This document shows positions 53,880 through 64,000 of a DNA stretch of 64,000 nucleotides, piece by piece (the first letter of the stretch is position 1; each line of letters begins with the position of its first letter). Below the pieces are notes generated by a model that saw nothing but the letters and a program-made list of their open reading frames with translations, was not told the origin of the DNA and made no database searches. The DNA is from Rubrivivax gelatinosus (GTDB lineage: Bacteria > Pseudomonadota > Gammaproteobacteria > Burkholderiales > Burkholderiaceae_C). The position numbers and the translations under genes are program-made. The stretch spans positions 186,001 to 250,000 of the forward strand of contig NZ_SLXD01000006.1 of NCBI RefSeq assembly GCF_004340905.1, written 5' to 3'.

Positions 53880-54828
53880 TGACCCCCGCGGCGGCGCCGA
53901 CGTCGTGCTCGTCGTCGACGACGTGCCCGACAACCTCGCGCTGCTCAACGACGCGCTCGACGAGGCCGGCTACACCGTGCTCGTCGCGACGTCGGGCGAG
54001 GCGGCGCTGGCGCTGGCCGCACGCGCCCAGCCCGATATCGTGCTGCTCGACGCGGTGATGCCGGGCCTCGACGGCTTCGAGACCGCGCGCCGGCTGAAGG
54101 CCGACCCCGAGACGGCGCCGATCCCGATCGTCTTCATGACCGGGCTCACCGAAACCGAACACGTGGTCGCCGCCTTCGGCGCCGGCGGCATCGACTACGT
54201 CACCAAGCCGATCCGCCCGCGCGAGGTGCTGGCGCGCATCGCCTCGCACCTGCACCAGGCGCGCAGCCAGCGCCAGGCGCGCAACGCGCTCGACGCCTTC
54301 GGCCACGCGACGATGGTCGTGCGCGAGCGCGACGGCCGCCGGCTGTGGCAGACGGCGCTGGCGCGGCGCATGCTGGGCGAGCACTTCGGCGGCGAGGACA
54401 CCGACACCCCGCCCGAGCTGATGGCCTGGGTCGCACGCGAGTCGCTGCGCCGCCGCGCCGGCGCCGAGCCCGCGGGCCTGACGGTGGCACGCGGCGCGCG
54501 GCGCATCAGCTTCATGCTGCACCCGATGCCCGATGAGAGCGGCGAGCCGGTGCCCGGCGAGTGGCTGGTCGTCATGCGCGAGAGCGACGACGCCGCGATC
54601 GTCGAGGCCATGTCGCTGTCGCTGGAGCTCACCGCGCGCGAAGCCGAGGTGCTGTACTGGGTGGTGCAGGGCAAGGCCAACCGCGACATCGGCGACATCC
54701 TCGGCACCAGCCACCGCACCGTTACCAAGCACCTGGAGCACGTGTTCCAGAAGCTCGGCGTCGAGACCCGCACCGCCGCCGCGGCGCTGGCGATGGCGCG
54801 CGTGAAGCAGCTTGGTCGCGGGAACTAG
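53860..54828 (+). CDS. response regulator with LuxR-type DNA-binding domain
   Basis: This 322-residue output regulator has a receiver domain with Asp64 ([10 protein letters not shown]), Thr in VFMTGL and Lys in YVTKPI. A middle region of about 110 residues without a recognised domain follows, then a LuxR helix-turn-helix ([46 protein letters not shown]). The start overlaps the permease-kinase gene, which makes it the partner of that kinase. Likely targets are the divergent ureABC and purine genes. This is inferred from context. Confidence 0.92.
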   Translation: MNPAPPDDPRGGADVVLVVDDVPDNLALLNDALDEAGYTVLVATSGEAALALAARAQPDIVLLDAVMPGLDGFETARRLKADPETAPIPIVFMTGLTETEHVVAAFGAGGIDYVTKPIRPREVLARIASHLHQARSQRQARNALDAFGHATMVVRERDGRRLWQTALARRMLGEHFGGEDTDTPPELMAWVARESLRRRAGAEPAGLTVARGARRISFMLHPMPDESGEPVPGEWLVVMRESDDAAIVEAMSLSLELTAREAEVLYWVVQGKANRDIGDILGTSHRTVTKHLEHVFQKLGVETRTAAAALAMARVKQLGRGN

Positions 54829-54976
54829 GCCGTTCGTCGCAACGCCCTTGACCCGGCGCTCGCCCGGCTTCAACACTTTGCGACTCCGCCGGGCCGACCC
54901 CAGCCGCCGCTCCCGGTTCCGATCCACCGCAGAATCCCCGTGCGGCCGTCGAGGTCGCGCCCTCCCCACCTTGAAG

Positions 54977-56878
54977 ATGCACACCTTCGTCGCCGGCGCC
55001 GTCTGCGCCGCAGCCGTCTCGATGGCCGCCACCGCGATGGCCGCCAAGCCCGCCAGCCGCGTGCGCGCCGAGATCCCGGCGCAGTACCGCTGGGACTTCA
55101 GCCCGATCTACGCGAACTGGGACGCCTGGGAAGCCGGCATGCGCGAGATGGACCAGCGCATCGACGCCTTCGCCAGGCTGCAGGGCACGCTGAAGAACGG
55201 CCCCGACGCGGTGCTCGCCGCCTACCGCGCCTACGACGAGATCGGCCAGCTGCAGTACCGCATCTACCGCTACCCGCAGCTGCAGCGCGACACCGACACG
55301 CGTGACCAGAACGTCGCCGGGCGCTTCCAGCGTGTCGGCGCGCTGTTCGCCAAGTTCGACGCCGCCAGCGCCTGGTTCACGCCCGAGCTGCTGACGGTGC
55401 CCGAGGCGACGATGCGCGAGTGGCTGGACAAGACCCCGGCACTGAAGCCCTACCGCTTCCCGATCCTCGAGAACTTCCGCCGCCAGGCGCACGTGCTCGA
55501 CGAGAAGGGCGAGCGCCTGATGGCGCTGGCCTCGCGCAGCAACCGCGCGCCCAACGCGATCTACAGCGAGCTCAGCACCTCGGACATCAAGTTCCCGACG
55601 ATCCGCCTGTCCGACGGCAAGGAGCTGACGCTGTCGCCGGCCAACTACCAGGCGCTGCTGTCCGACAGCACGGTGCAGGCCGACCGCGCCGCCGCCGCCG
55701 CCGCGCACGTGGGCACCTACGGCCAGACCGCGCACACCTACGCCGCGATCTACGAGGGCATCCTGCAGCGCGACTGGTTCGTCGCCCGCGCGCGCAACTT
55801 CCCGACGACGCTGGACGCGGCGCTGGACGAGAACGCGATCCCGCGCCAGGTCGTCGAGACGCTGATCGAGGTCGCGCGCCAGGGCACCGGCCCGCTGCAG
55901 CGCTACGCCAGGCTGCGCCAGCGCCTGCTGGGGCTGCCCAGCTACCACCTGTACGACCAGTTCGTGCCGGTGTTCCGCAGCGACAAGACCTGGCCCTATG
56001 ACGAGGCGCGCCGCCAGGCCACCGCGTCGATCGCGCCGCTGGGCCAGGGCTACGTGCAGCGCTACGAGAAGGCCATCGCCCCGGGCCGCGTCGACGTCTA
56101 CGAGAACGAAGGCAAACGCAGCGGCGCCTACAACGCCGGCGTCTACGGCGTCGGCCCGTACATGCTGCTGAACTACAACGACACCCGCGACGCGATGTTC
56201 ACCTTCGCCCACGAGGCGGGGCACGCGATGCACACGGTGCTGTCCACCGAGCACCAGCCCTACGCGACGGCGGACTACACGATCTTCGTCGCCGAGGTCG
56301 CGTCGACGACCAACGAACGGTTCCTGCTCGAGCACCTGCTCAAGCAGACCACCGACCCGAAGGAGCGTTTCCTGCTGCTGCAGGAGGCCGTCGACGCGAT
56401 CGTCGGCACCTTCTACACGCAGGTGCTGTTCGCCGACTTCGAGCTGCGTGCGCACCAGCTCGTCGAACGCGACGAGCCGGTGACCACCGAGGTGCTGAAC
56501 AAGCTCTACGCCGGCCTGCTGAAGGAGTACTGGGGCGACGCGATCACCCACGACGAGTTCTACCAGTACACCTGGGCGCGCATCCCGCACTTCTTCAACT
56601 CGCCCTATTACGTCTACCAGTACGCGACCTGCTTCGCGTCGTCGGCGCAGCTGTTCAAGACGATGACCGAAGGCCCGAAGGCCGGGCGCGAGGCGGCGGT
56701 CAAGCGCTACCTGGAGCTGCTGTCCTCGGGCGGCAACGACCAGCCGATGAAGCAGCTGCAGAAAGCCGGTGTCGACCTGACCCAGCGCCAGACCGTGCAG
56801 GCGGTCGTCGACCAGCTCGACGAGCTCGTCACGCGCATGGAAGCCGAGGCCGCGAAACTGCAGTCGACAGCCAAGTAA
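54977..56878 (+). CDS. exported M3-family oligoendopeptidase (PepF-like)
   Basis: This 633-residue zinc metallopeptidase of family M3 (PepF/oligoendopeptidase F) has the HEAGH motif at His412 (FTFAHEAGHAMHTVLS) and the C-terminal YYVYQYATCFASSAQLFK. Unlike most PepF proteins it begins with a signal peptide (MHTFVAGAVCAAAVSMAATAMAA), so it should act in the periplasm on short peptides. ATG 54977 starts the signal. The gene has its own upstream gap of 148 bases and ends before a strong terminator. Confidence 0.88.
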   Translation: MHTFVAGAVCAAAVSMAATAMAAKPASRVRAEIPAQYRWDFSPIYANWDAWEAGMREMDQRIDAFARLQGTLKNGPDAVLAAYRAYDEIGQLQYRIYRYPQLQRDTDTRDQNVAGRFQRVGALFAKFDAASAWFTPELLTVPEATMREWLDKTPALKPYRFPILENFRRQAHVLDEKGERLMALASRSNRAPNAIYSELSTSDIKFPTIRLSDGKELTLSPANYQALLSDSTVQADRAAAAAAHVGTYGQTAHTYAAIYEGILQRDWFVARARNFPTTLDAALDENAIPRQVVETLIEVARQGTGPLQRYARLRQRLLGLPSYHLYDQFVPVFRSDKTWPYDEARRQATASIAPLGQGYVQRYEKAIAPGRVDVYENEGKRSGAYNAGVYGVGPYMLLNYNDTRDAMFTFAHEAGHAMHTVLSTEHQPYATADYTIFVAEVASTTNERFLLEHLLKQTTDPKERFLLLQEAVDAIVGTFYTQVLFADFELRAHQLVERDEPVTTEVLNKLYAGLLKEYWGDAITHDEFYQYTWARIPHFFNSPYYVYQYATCFASSAQLFKTMTEGPKAGREAAVKRYLELLSSGGNDQPMKQLQKAGVDLTQRQTVQAVVDQLDELVTRMEAEAAKLQSTAK

Positions 56879-56900
56879 GCCGGCGCTCCCTTTCTGTCCA

Positions 56901-56926
56901 GGCCGCCCTCCGGGGCGGCTTTTTCA
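56901..56926 (+). terminator. rho-independent terminator after the M3 peptidase gene
   Basis: GCCGCCC-TCC-GGGGCGGC followed by TTTTTC forms a strong stem with a T-run, 23 bases after the peptidase stop. Confidence 0.9.
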
Positions 56927-57057
56927 TGGGTTTGCGCGATTCGCTCTGGTGCATCTGCGCGGCTGTGGTGCCTCGCCCACGCCCGTGGCAATGCCCTGCG
57001 GGAAAACCCCGGTCGGCGTCACGGGTATGTCACACAATGGCGCCCGGACCGCGGACT

Positions 57058-57065
57058 TGTATACA
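57058..57065. promoter_or_regulatory. TGTATACA palindrome upstream of the second porin gene
   Basis: TGTATACA (within CTTGTATACAG) is a perfect palindrome 79 bases upstream of the porin ATG, in a GC-rich gap of 265 bases. The core resembles operators of FCD-type GntR repressors (TTGTATACAA). No GntR gene is in the window. It is a candidate site only. Confidence 0.35.
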
Positions 57066-57143
57066 GACGCGGCATAACGCTTGCTTCCGCACAAGCCGTT
57101 TTCCTTCTCTTTCTTCCTTTCACCATCCGTTCCAGGAGTCTCC

Positions 57144-58184
57144 ATGTCCCGTTCGCTGAAGGCCGCTGCCGGCGCCGCCGCGCTGCTGTGTGTCGGCCTG
57201 GCCCATGCCCAGTCCACCGTCAACATCTACGGTCTGATGGACGCTGCCGCCGGCAGCTTCCAGATGGCCGGTGCCGAATCGACCAGCAAGGTCCAGAGCG
57301 GCAACATGACGACCTCCTACATCGGCTTCAACGGCAGCGAAGACGTCGGCAACGGCCTGAAGGTCACGTTCGCGATGGAGCACTTCCTGCAGGCCGATGC
57401 CGGCACCGCCGGCCGCTTCGTCGGTGACCGCTTCTGGGCGCGCAACGCCTACGTCGGGCTGGCGACCAAGTACGGCGAGTACCAGTTCGGCCGCACGACG
57501 ACGACGATGTTCGTCTCGACGCTGATGTTCAACGCCATCGGCGACTCGTTCGCGTTCTCGCCCAGCATCCTGCAGGTGCTGACCCCGCAGACCACCAACC
57601 GCCCGGCCGGCGCGCAGATGCTCGCCTGGTACGGTGACACCGGCTGGAGCAACTCGGCGCTGTTCAAGAGCAAGAGCTGGAACGGCCTGAGCGTGAACCT
57701 CCAGGCCAACCTCGGCGAGGGCGGCGCCAACGCCTACGGCCGCAACGTCGGCGGCAACGTGCTGTACATGAACGGCCCGCTGGCCGCGACGGTGTCGTAC
57801 TCGAAGGTCGAGAACGACGTCATCGGCGCGCCGGCCGGCTTCGAGGACCAGCAGACCAAGCAGGTCGGCGCCTGGTACGACTTCGGCGTCGCCAAGGTCT
57901 TCGGCCAGTACACCGCGGTCGACACCACCGCGGCGGTCGACACCGGCACCGACATCTGGGGCCTGGGCGCCTCGATCCCGCTGGCCGGCGGCAAGGTCCT
58001 GGCCCAGTACGGCCACGCCAAGGAAGACGGCAACGCGGTCGAGAAGACCAACAAGACGCTGACCCTGGGCTACGACTACAACCTGTCCAAGCGCACCGAG
58101 GTCTACGCGATCTACATGCAGGACAAGGTCACGGGCTACGACACCGGCGACACCTACGCCGTCGGCATCCGCCACAAGTTCTAA
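57144..58184 (+). CDS. Gram-negative porin
   Basis: This 346-residue outer-membrane porin has a signal peptide (MSRSLKAAAGAAALLCVGLAHA). The mature start QSTVNIYGLMDAA, strands such as SYIGFNGSEDVGNGLKVTFAMEHF and the conserved LGYDYNLSKRTEVYAIYMQDKV follow, with the C-terminal phenylalanine of IRHKF. A good ribosome-binding site AGGAG precedes ATG 57144. It lies opposite a purine-type ABC importer operon and ends at a strong terminator. It may serve general diffusion of nucleobases or other small solutes, but specificity cannot be read. Confidence 0.94.
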   Translation: MSRSLKAAAGAAALLCVGLAHAQSTVNIYGLMDAAAGSFQMAGAESTSKVQSGNMTTSYIGFNGSEDVGNGLKVTFAMEHFLQADAGTAGRFVGDRFWARNAYVGLATKYGEYQFGRTTTTMFVSTLMFNAIGDSFAFSPSILQVLTPQTTNRPAGAQMLAWYGDTGWSNSALFKSKSWNGLSVNLQANLGEGGANAYGRNVGGNVLYMNGPLAATVSYSKVENDVIGAPAGFEDQQTKQVGAWYDFGVAKVFGQYTAVDTTAAVDTGTDIWGLGASIPLAGGKVLAQYGHAKEDGNAVEKTNKTLTLGYDYNLSKRTEVYAIYMQDKVTGYDTGDTYAVGIRHKF

Positions 58185-58221
58185 AACCCTGGCGGGGGCG
58201 CCCGCCTAGGTACCTCAGCTT

Positions 58222-58251
58222 CAGCGGCACCCCCGGGTGCCGCTTTTTTTC
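58222..58251 (+). terminator. rho-independent terminator after the porin gene
   Basis: AGCGGCACCC-CC-GGGTGCCGCT followed by TTTTTTT is a strong hairpin with a T-run, 37 bases after the porin stop. Confidence 0.95.
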
Positions 58252-58264
58252 GCCCGTACCAAAC

Positions 58265-58299
58265 AAAAAAACAGCCACCGGGCGAACCACGGTGGCTGT
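58265..58299 (-). terminator. rho-independent terminator for the BMP/ABC operon (minus strand)
   Basis: On the minus strand ACAGCCACCG and CGGTGGCTGT form ten-base arms followed by TTTTTTTG. It is oriented to end transcription of the ABC importer operon coming from the right. It lies 140 bases past the stop of the binding-protein gene, after the hairpin array. Confidence 0.85.
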
Positions 58300-58306
58300 C
58301 GATTTC

Positions 58307-58431
58307 GTCCCCTCTGGGGACAGACCGCCGCAGGCGGTCAGGGGAGCGGCGGTGTTAACGCGCCTGACCGGATCCGGGTCTCCCGGTCCGGTCAGGTTGC
58401 CCCCCTCGGGGGGGCGGCCGCAAGGCGGCCG
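58307..58431. repeat. array of five hairpins between two terminators and the BMP gene
   Basis: Five stems follow each other: GTCCCC-TCT-GGGGAC (58307-58321), GACCGCC-GCA-GGCGGTC (58323-58339), CCTGACCGG...CCGGTCAGG (58363-58396), GCCCCCC-TC-GGGGGG (58399 onward) and CGGCCGC-AAG-GCGGCCG (58415-58431). There is no coding potential. The three-base loops match the array at 40113-40274 and the element in ureC. The array lies in the 3' untranslated part of the ABC operon. Confidence 0.75.
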
Positions 58432-58438
58432 GGGGCTC

Positions 58439-59605
58439 TCACTTCCCCGTAGGAACCTTGCCCTCGACCCCCTTGACGAAGAAGTCGATGCCGCCCAGGA
58501 ACTTGTCGTCCGCGGCCTCGTCCTTCTTCAGCACTTCCTTGCCGGCGTTGCTGACGATCGGGCCCTTCCAGATCACGAAGCTGCCGTCCTTCAGGCCGGC
58601 CTTGACCTCGTCGAGCTTGGTCTTGGTCTCGGCCGGCACCTTGTCGCTGATCGAGACGATGTCGATCGCGCCTTCCTTGACGCCCCACCAGGTGGCCGTG
58701 CCGCCGGTCCAGCTGCCTTCCAGCGCTTCCTTGGTGGCCTTGATGTAGTACGGCGACCAGTCGATGATCGCCGAGGCCAGGTGCGCTTCCGGCGCGTAGG
58801 CCGTCATGTCGCTGTCCCAGCCGAAGGCGAACTTCTTGTTCTTGGCCGCGGTCTGCAGCACGGCCGACGAATCGGTGTTCTGGAACAGGATGTCGGCGCC
58901 GCCGTTGATCAGGCTTTGCGCGGCTTCGGTTTCCTTGGGCGGGTTGAACCACTCGTTGACCCAGACCACCTTGGTCTTGATCTTCGGGTTCACGCTCTGC
59001 GCGCCCAGCGTGAAGCTGTTGATGTTGCGGATGACCTCGGGGATGGGGATCGAGCCGACGACGCCCAGCGTATTGCTCTTGGTCATCGAGCCGGCGATGA
59101 CGCCGGCCATGTACGCGCCCTCGTAGGTGCGGCTGTCGTAGGTGCGGATGTTGTCGCCCTGCTTGTAGCCGGTGGCGTGCTCGAACTTCACGTCCTTGGC
59201 GTCGGCGGCGACCTTCTGGATCGGCTCCATGTAGCCGAAGGTCGTGCCGAAGACCAGCTTGTTGCCCTGGCCGATCAGGTCGCGGAACACGCGCTCGGCG
59301 TCGGCGGCCTCGGGCACCTTCTCGACGAAGGTGGTGACGATCTTGTCGCCGAACTCGGCCTCGAGCTTCTTGCGTGCGTTGTCGTGCGCGAAGGTCCAGC
59401 CGCCGTCACCCACCGGGCCGACGTAGGCGAACGCGATCTTCAGCGGTTCGGGCTTGGCCGCAGCAGCCGAGGCCGGCGCCGACGCCGGTTCGGCCGCTGG
59501 TTGCGCCGCTTCTTCCTTCTTGCCGCAGCCGACGAGGGCGGCGGCCGCCGCGAGCGTGGACCAGCCGGCCAGCTTCAGCAGCGAGCGCTTCGATTCGAAA
59601 GACAT
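58439..59605 (-). CDS. BMP-family ABC transporter substrate-binding lipoprotein
   Basis: This 388-residue periplasmic lipoprotein has a lipobox ALVGC at Cys27 and an Ala/Pro-rich linker. It is followed by a BMP/PnrA-like domain (KIAFAYVGPVGDGGWTFAHDNARKKLE; ADILFQNTDSSAVLQTAAKNKKFAFGWDSDM; IDWSPYYIKATKEALEGSW). Family members bind purine nucleosides or related compounds. It is followed upstream in the operon by two permeases, an ATPase and guanine deaminase, which favours purine uptake. The gene is last in the minus-strand operon. Confidence 0.92.
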   Translation of the reverse strand: MSFESKRSLLKLAGWSTLAAAAALVGCGKKEEAAQPAAEPASAPASAAAAKPEPLKIAFAYVGPVGDGGWTFAHDNARKKLEAEFGDKIVTTFVEKVPEAADAERVFRDLIGQGNKLVFGTTFGYMEPIQKVAADAKDVKFEHATGYKQGDNIRTYDSRTYEGAYMAGVIAGSMTKSNTLGVVGSIPIPEVIRNINSFTLGAQSVNPKIKTKVVWVNEWFNPPKETEAAQSLINGGADILFQNTDSSAVLQTAAKNKKFAFGWDSDMTAYAPEAHLASAIIDWSPYYIKATKEALEGSWTGGTATWWGVKEGAIDIVSISDKVPAETKTKLDEVKAGLKDGSFVIWKGPIVSNAGKEVLKKDEAADDKFLGGIDFFVKGVEGKVPTGK

Positions 59606-59653
59606 CGGTCTTTTCTCCAGGGGGTGAGGAAAGCGGAAATTATTGGCCCGGCT

Positions 59654-60580
59654 TCAGGAGCCGGGGAAGAACGGTTTGCCGAGCGAGGCCGGCATGTTGA
59701 CCCGGATCCACGCCGGATTGCGGGAGATCAGCACCAGCACGACGATGGTCGCGACGTAGGGCAGCATGCTGAGGAACTGGCTCGGGATCTCGACGCCCTG
59801 GCTCTGCAGGTGGAACTGCAGCATCGTGACGCCGCCGAACAGGTAGGCCCCAAGCAGCACTCGTGCCGGGCGCCAGGTCGCGAAGGTCGTCAGCGCCAGC
59901 GCGATCCAGCCCTTGCCGGCGACCATGCCCTCGACCCACAGCGGCGTGTAGATCACCGACAGGTAGGCGCCGGCCAGCCCGCAAAGCCCGCCGCCGGCGA
60001 CCACGGCCGCCAGGCGGATCTTGCGCACCGGATAACCCAGCGCGTGCGCCGACTCGGGCGACTCGCCGACCGCACGCAGCACCAGCCCGGCGCGCGAGCG
60101 GTAGAGGAACCAGGCCAGCGCTGCGGCCAGCACGATCGCCAGGTAGACCATCGGGTGCTGGCGGAAGAAGGCCGGGCCGACGAACGGGATGTCCGACAGC
60201 AAGGGAACCGCGAACGAGGGCCGCTCGCCGAGCTTGCCCTGCACGTAGCCGATGCCGACGAAGGCCGAGAAGCCGGCGCCGAACAGGCTCAGCGCCAGGC
60301 CGCTGGCGTACTGGTTGGTGTTGAGCCAGATGACGAGCAGGCCGAACAGCGCCGCCAGCGCCGCGCCGGCGCCGATGCCGGCGGCAAAACCCAGCCAGTC
60401 GCTGCCGGTGTGCATCGCGGTGGCGAAGCCGGCGATCGCGGCGACCAGCATCAGGCCTTCGGCGCCGAGGTTGACGATGCCGGCGCGTTCGTTGATCAGC
60501 AGGCCCAGCGCGGCGATCGCCAGCACCGTGCCGGCGTTGAGCGTCGCCGCGATCAGCAGGGGGAGGGTGGTGAAGTCCAT
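59654..60580 (-). CDS. ABC transporter permease (BMP/nucleoside type)
   Basis: This 308-residue inner-membrane permease is of the BPD_transp_2 family and begins with a membrane helix near TLPLLIAATLNAGTVLAIAALGLLINERAGIVNLGAEGLMLV, the hallmark of this subunit. About eight to nine TM helices are visible. It forms the channel with the next permease and is driven by the downstream-listed ATPase. It is separated from the binding-protein gene by 48 bases and from the other permease by seven. Confidence 0.93.
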   Translation of the reverse strand: MDFTTLPLLIAATLNAGTVLAIAALGLLINERAGIVNLGAEGLMLVAAIAGFATAMHTGSDWLGFAAGIGAGAALAALFGLLVIWLNTNQYASGLALSLFGAGFSAFVGIGYVQGKLGERPSFAVPLLSDIPFVGPAFFRQHPMVYLAIVLAAALAWFLYRSRAGLVLRAVGESPESAHALGYPVRKIRLAAVVAGGGLCGLAGAYLSVIYTPLWVEGMVAGKGWIALALTTFATWRPARVLLGAYLFGGVTMLQFHLQSQGVEIPSQFLSMLPYVATIVVLVLISRNPAWIRVNMPASLGKPFFPGS

Positions 60581-60587
60581 CGCGGTC

Positions 60588-61666
60588 TCAGGCCTTGGCG
60601 CGCACCGTGTGCCACCAGCGCACGCGGTAGTGGATCAGCGTGTCGCAGGCCAGCAGCGTGAACAGCAGCAGGCCCTGGAAGACGCCGGTCAGCGACTTGG
60701 GCAGGCCCAGGCGCGACTGCGCCAGTTCGCCGCCGATGTAGAACATGCTCATCAGGATCCCGGAGAAGACGATGCCCACCGGGTGCAGGCGGCCGACGAA
60801 GGCGACGATGATCGCGCCGAAGCCGTAGCCGGCCGGCACGTACGGCGTCAGCTGGCCCAGCGGCCCGGCCGCTTCCAGCCCGCCGGCCAGCCCCGCCATG
60901 CCGCCGGACAGCAGCAGCGAGGTCCACAGCGCGCTGCGCGACGAGAAGCCGGCATAACGCGCCGCCGCCGGCGCCAGGCCGCCGACCTGCAGCTGAAAGC
61001 CCCGGTAGGTGCGGAACATGAAGGCCCAGAAGCCGACCACCGCGACGAGTGCGATGACGACGCCGATGTTGGCGCGCAGGCCGTCGACGAGGCGCGGGAT
61101 CCTGGTCAGCGCGTCGAAGGTGATGGTCTGCGGGAAGTTGTAGCCCTGCGGATCCTTCCAGGGGCCGTAGACCAGCCAGCCGAGGATCATCTCGGCGACG
61201 TAGACCAGCATCAGGCTGACGAGGATCTCGTTGGCGTGGAAGCGGTCGCGCAGCGCGGCGACGACGCCGGCCCAGACCATGCCGCCGAGCACGCCGGCGA
61301 ACAGGATCACGACGACGATGCCGCGGCCCATCCAGGCCAGCGACGGCGCCTGCATCGCCACCCAGCCGGCGGCCAGCGCGCCGACGACGAACTGGCCCTC
61401 GGCGCCGATGTTCCAGACGTTGGAGCGGTAGCAGACCGCCAGCCCCAGCGCGATCAGGATCAGCGGCGTCGCCTTGACGCTCAGCTCCGACAGCGCGTAC
61501 AGGTTCTTCACCGGCTCGACGAAGAACACCTGCAGCCCGCGCACCGGATCCTTGCCGAGCAGGACGAAGAGCACCACGCCGATCAGCACCGTGATCGCCA
61601 GCGCCAGCAGCGGCGAGGCGATCGACATCCACTTCGACGGCTCGGGCCGTGCCTCGAGCTTCAACA

Positions 61667-61667
<1 letters not shown>
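60588..61667 (-). CDS. ABC transporter permease (BMP/nucleoside type, second subunit)
   Basis: This 359-residue permease is the longer partner, with a hydrophobic N-terminal helix (SPLLALAITVLIGVVLFVLLG). The conserved loop LSVKATPLILIALGLAVCYRSNVWNIGAEGQFVVGALAAG and YGFGAIIVAFVGRLHPVGI are visible. Its ATG overlaps the stop of the ATPase gene (TGATG). It forms a heterodimeric pore with the permease at 59654-60580. Confidence 0.93.
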
Positions 61668-63172
<1,505 letters not shown>

Positions 63173-63176
63173 GGAC

Positions 63177-64000
63177 TCAGGAGTGCCGCGAACGGACGTC
63201 GGCGCCGTCGGCGTGTTGGGGGTCTCGTGGATCGGGACGGGCCGCAAGCGCCGTGCCAATGCTGACATTTTGAAGCATGCGGCCGCGTTCGAAACGCGGC
63301 ACGCCGGCCACCCAGGTGGCGGCGACGTTGCGCTCGTCGGCCAGCGTCATCCAGGCGAAGACGCGCGCGTGCAGGTCCTGCGCCGGCAGCGTGGCCACCG
63401 CGCCGCGTGCCACCGCGTCGCGGTGCAGGGCGGCGGCGCCGTGCGCCCAGTCCCAGGCGACGACGTCGGCCGCAGCGCCCACGTCGAAGTGGCCGATCTC
63501 GGCGCCCAGGCCCAGCGCCTCGGCGGCGCCGCGCGTGGCGGCGTGCAGCGCGCACCAGGCGGTGAGCCGCGTGCCGCGCAGCGCCTGCACCTTGTAGCCC
63601 TCGGCCAGCGTGCGCTGCATCGACAGGCTGGTGCCGCCGCCGACGTCGGTGGCGATCGACACCTTGTGGCCGTGGTCGACCGCCGCCTGCCAGTCGAACA
63701 GGCCGCTGCCGAGGAACAGGTTGCTCGTCGGGCAGAACGCGATCTGCGCGCCGGTGTCGGCGAGCAGGCGGCGGTCCTCGTCGTCGAGCCAGATGCCGTG
63801 CGCCAGCACCGAACGCGGGCCCAGCAGGCCGTGGCGGTGGTAGACGTCGAGATAACTTCGTGCCTCGGGGAACAGGCGCGCGACCTCGGCGACCTCGTCG
63901 CGGTTCTCGGCGACGTGGGTCTGCAGGTACAGGCCCTCGTGGCGCGCCAGCAGGCGGCCGGCCATCGCCAGCTGCTCCGGCGTGCTGGTGATCGCGAAAC
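63177..64000 (-). CDS. guaD: guanine deaminase, C-terminal part (cut by window edge)
   Basis: About 275 residues of guanine deaminase are visible, the rest lying beyond the right edge. The enzyme converts guanine to xanthine and ammonia with one zinc. Characteristic pieces are TSTPEQL, LQTHVAENRDEV, LAHGIWLDDEDRRLLADTGAQIAFCPTSNLFLGSGLFDW, the zinc Asp in VSIATDVGGGTS and GHFDVGAAADVVAWD. It leads directly into the ABC importer genes, so the operon imports purines and feeds them into degradation. Confidence 0.92.
   Translation of the reverse strand, partial: FAITSTPEQLAMAGRLLARHEGLYLQTHVAENRDEVAEVARLFPEARSYLDVYHRHGLLGPRSVLAHGIWLDDEDRRLLADTGAQIAFCPTSNLFLGSGLFDWQAAVDHGHKVSIATDVGGGTSLSMQRTLAEGYKVQALRGTRLTAWCALHAATRGAAEALGLGAEIGHFDVGAAADVVAWDWAHGAAALHRDAVARGAVATLPAQDLHARVFAWMTLADERNVAATWVAGVPRFERGRMLQNVSIGTALAARPDPRDPQHADGADVRSRHS

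Overview
This 64 kb window is very GC-rich and gene-dense. It looks like a chromosome segment of a betaproteobacterium of the order Burkholderiales, of the Rubrivivax/Leptothrix/Methylibium type. That assignment is an inference from three things: Burkholderiales-type porins, cyanophycin genes with the DUF1854/ABC-transporter partner pair, and a bacterial tetrahydromethanopterin (H4MPT) C1 pathway. No rRNA, tRNA, CRISPR array or complete insertion sequence was recognised.

Layout. 1-2.3 kb: a minus-strand set made of an alpha/beta-hydrolase, a porin and a truncated gene. 2.4-5.6 kb: pqqABCDE for the cofactor PQQ. 5.8-10.6 kb: an S33 peptidase, a NarL-type two-component pair, an exported M48-like metalloprotease and a chemotaxis receptor. 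10.7-34 kb: the C1 island. It holds fhcBADC (formyltransferase/hydrolase complex), fae and a fae paralog, mch, mtdB, a beta-RFAP synthase and a pabB-pabC fusion. It also holds folB, a pterin dehydratase, a DmrB-like dihydromethanopterin reductase and homologs of the archaeal methanofuran genes mfnB/D/E/F. Two further ATP-grasp ligases, a CitG-like protein, a HisA-like protein and a sigma-54 activator complete it. Together these oxidise formaldehyde to formate on H4MPT and methylofuran, and make much of both cofactors.

34-40 kb: a PEP-hydrolase-like/Tm-1-like pair with a divergent TetR regulator, a LysR/tartrate dehydrogenase pair and an ORF6N-domain gene. 40.3-48 kb: cyanophycin metabolism (DUF1854, ABC exporter, a CphA2-like protein and a full cyanophycin synthetase). 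48-55 kb: ureABC without its accessory genes, divergent from a 1160-residue fusion of an NCS1 nucleobase permease with a hybrid histidine kinase, followed by a LuxR-type response regulator. 55-64 kb: an exported M3 peptidase, a porin, a BMP-family (purine/nucleoside type) ABC importer and a truncated guanine deaminase. The right third reads as nitrogen acquisition and storage: purine uptake, deamination, urea hydrolysis and cyanophycin.

The most interesting signals are as follows. Sigma-54-type -24/-12 promoters and a shared GACAC-N-GTGTC palindrome lie upstream of H4MPT operons that also encode a sigma-54 activator. The permease-kinase fusion sits beside urease. A REP-like palindrome is translated in frame inside ureC. 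A perfect 27-bp inverted repeat lies inside the ORF6N gene. Arrays of three-base-loop hairpins fill several intergenic gaps.
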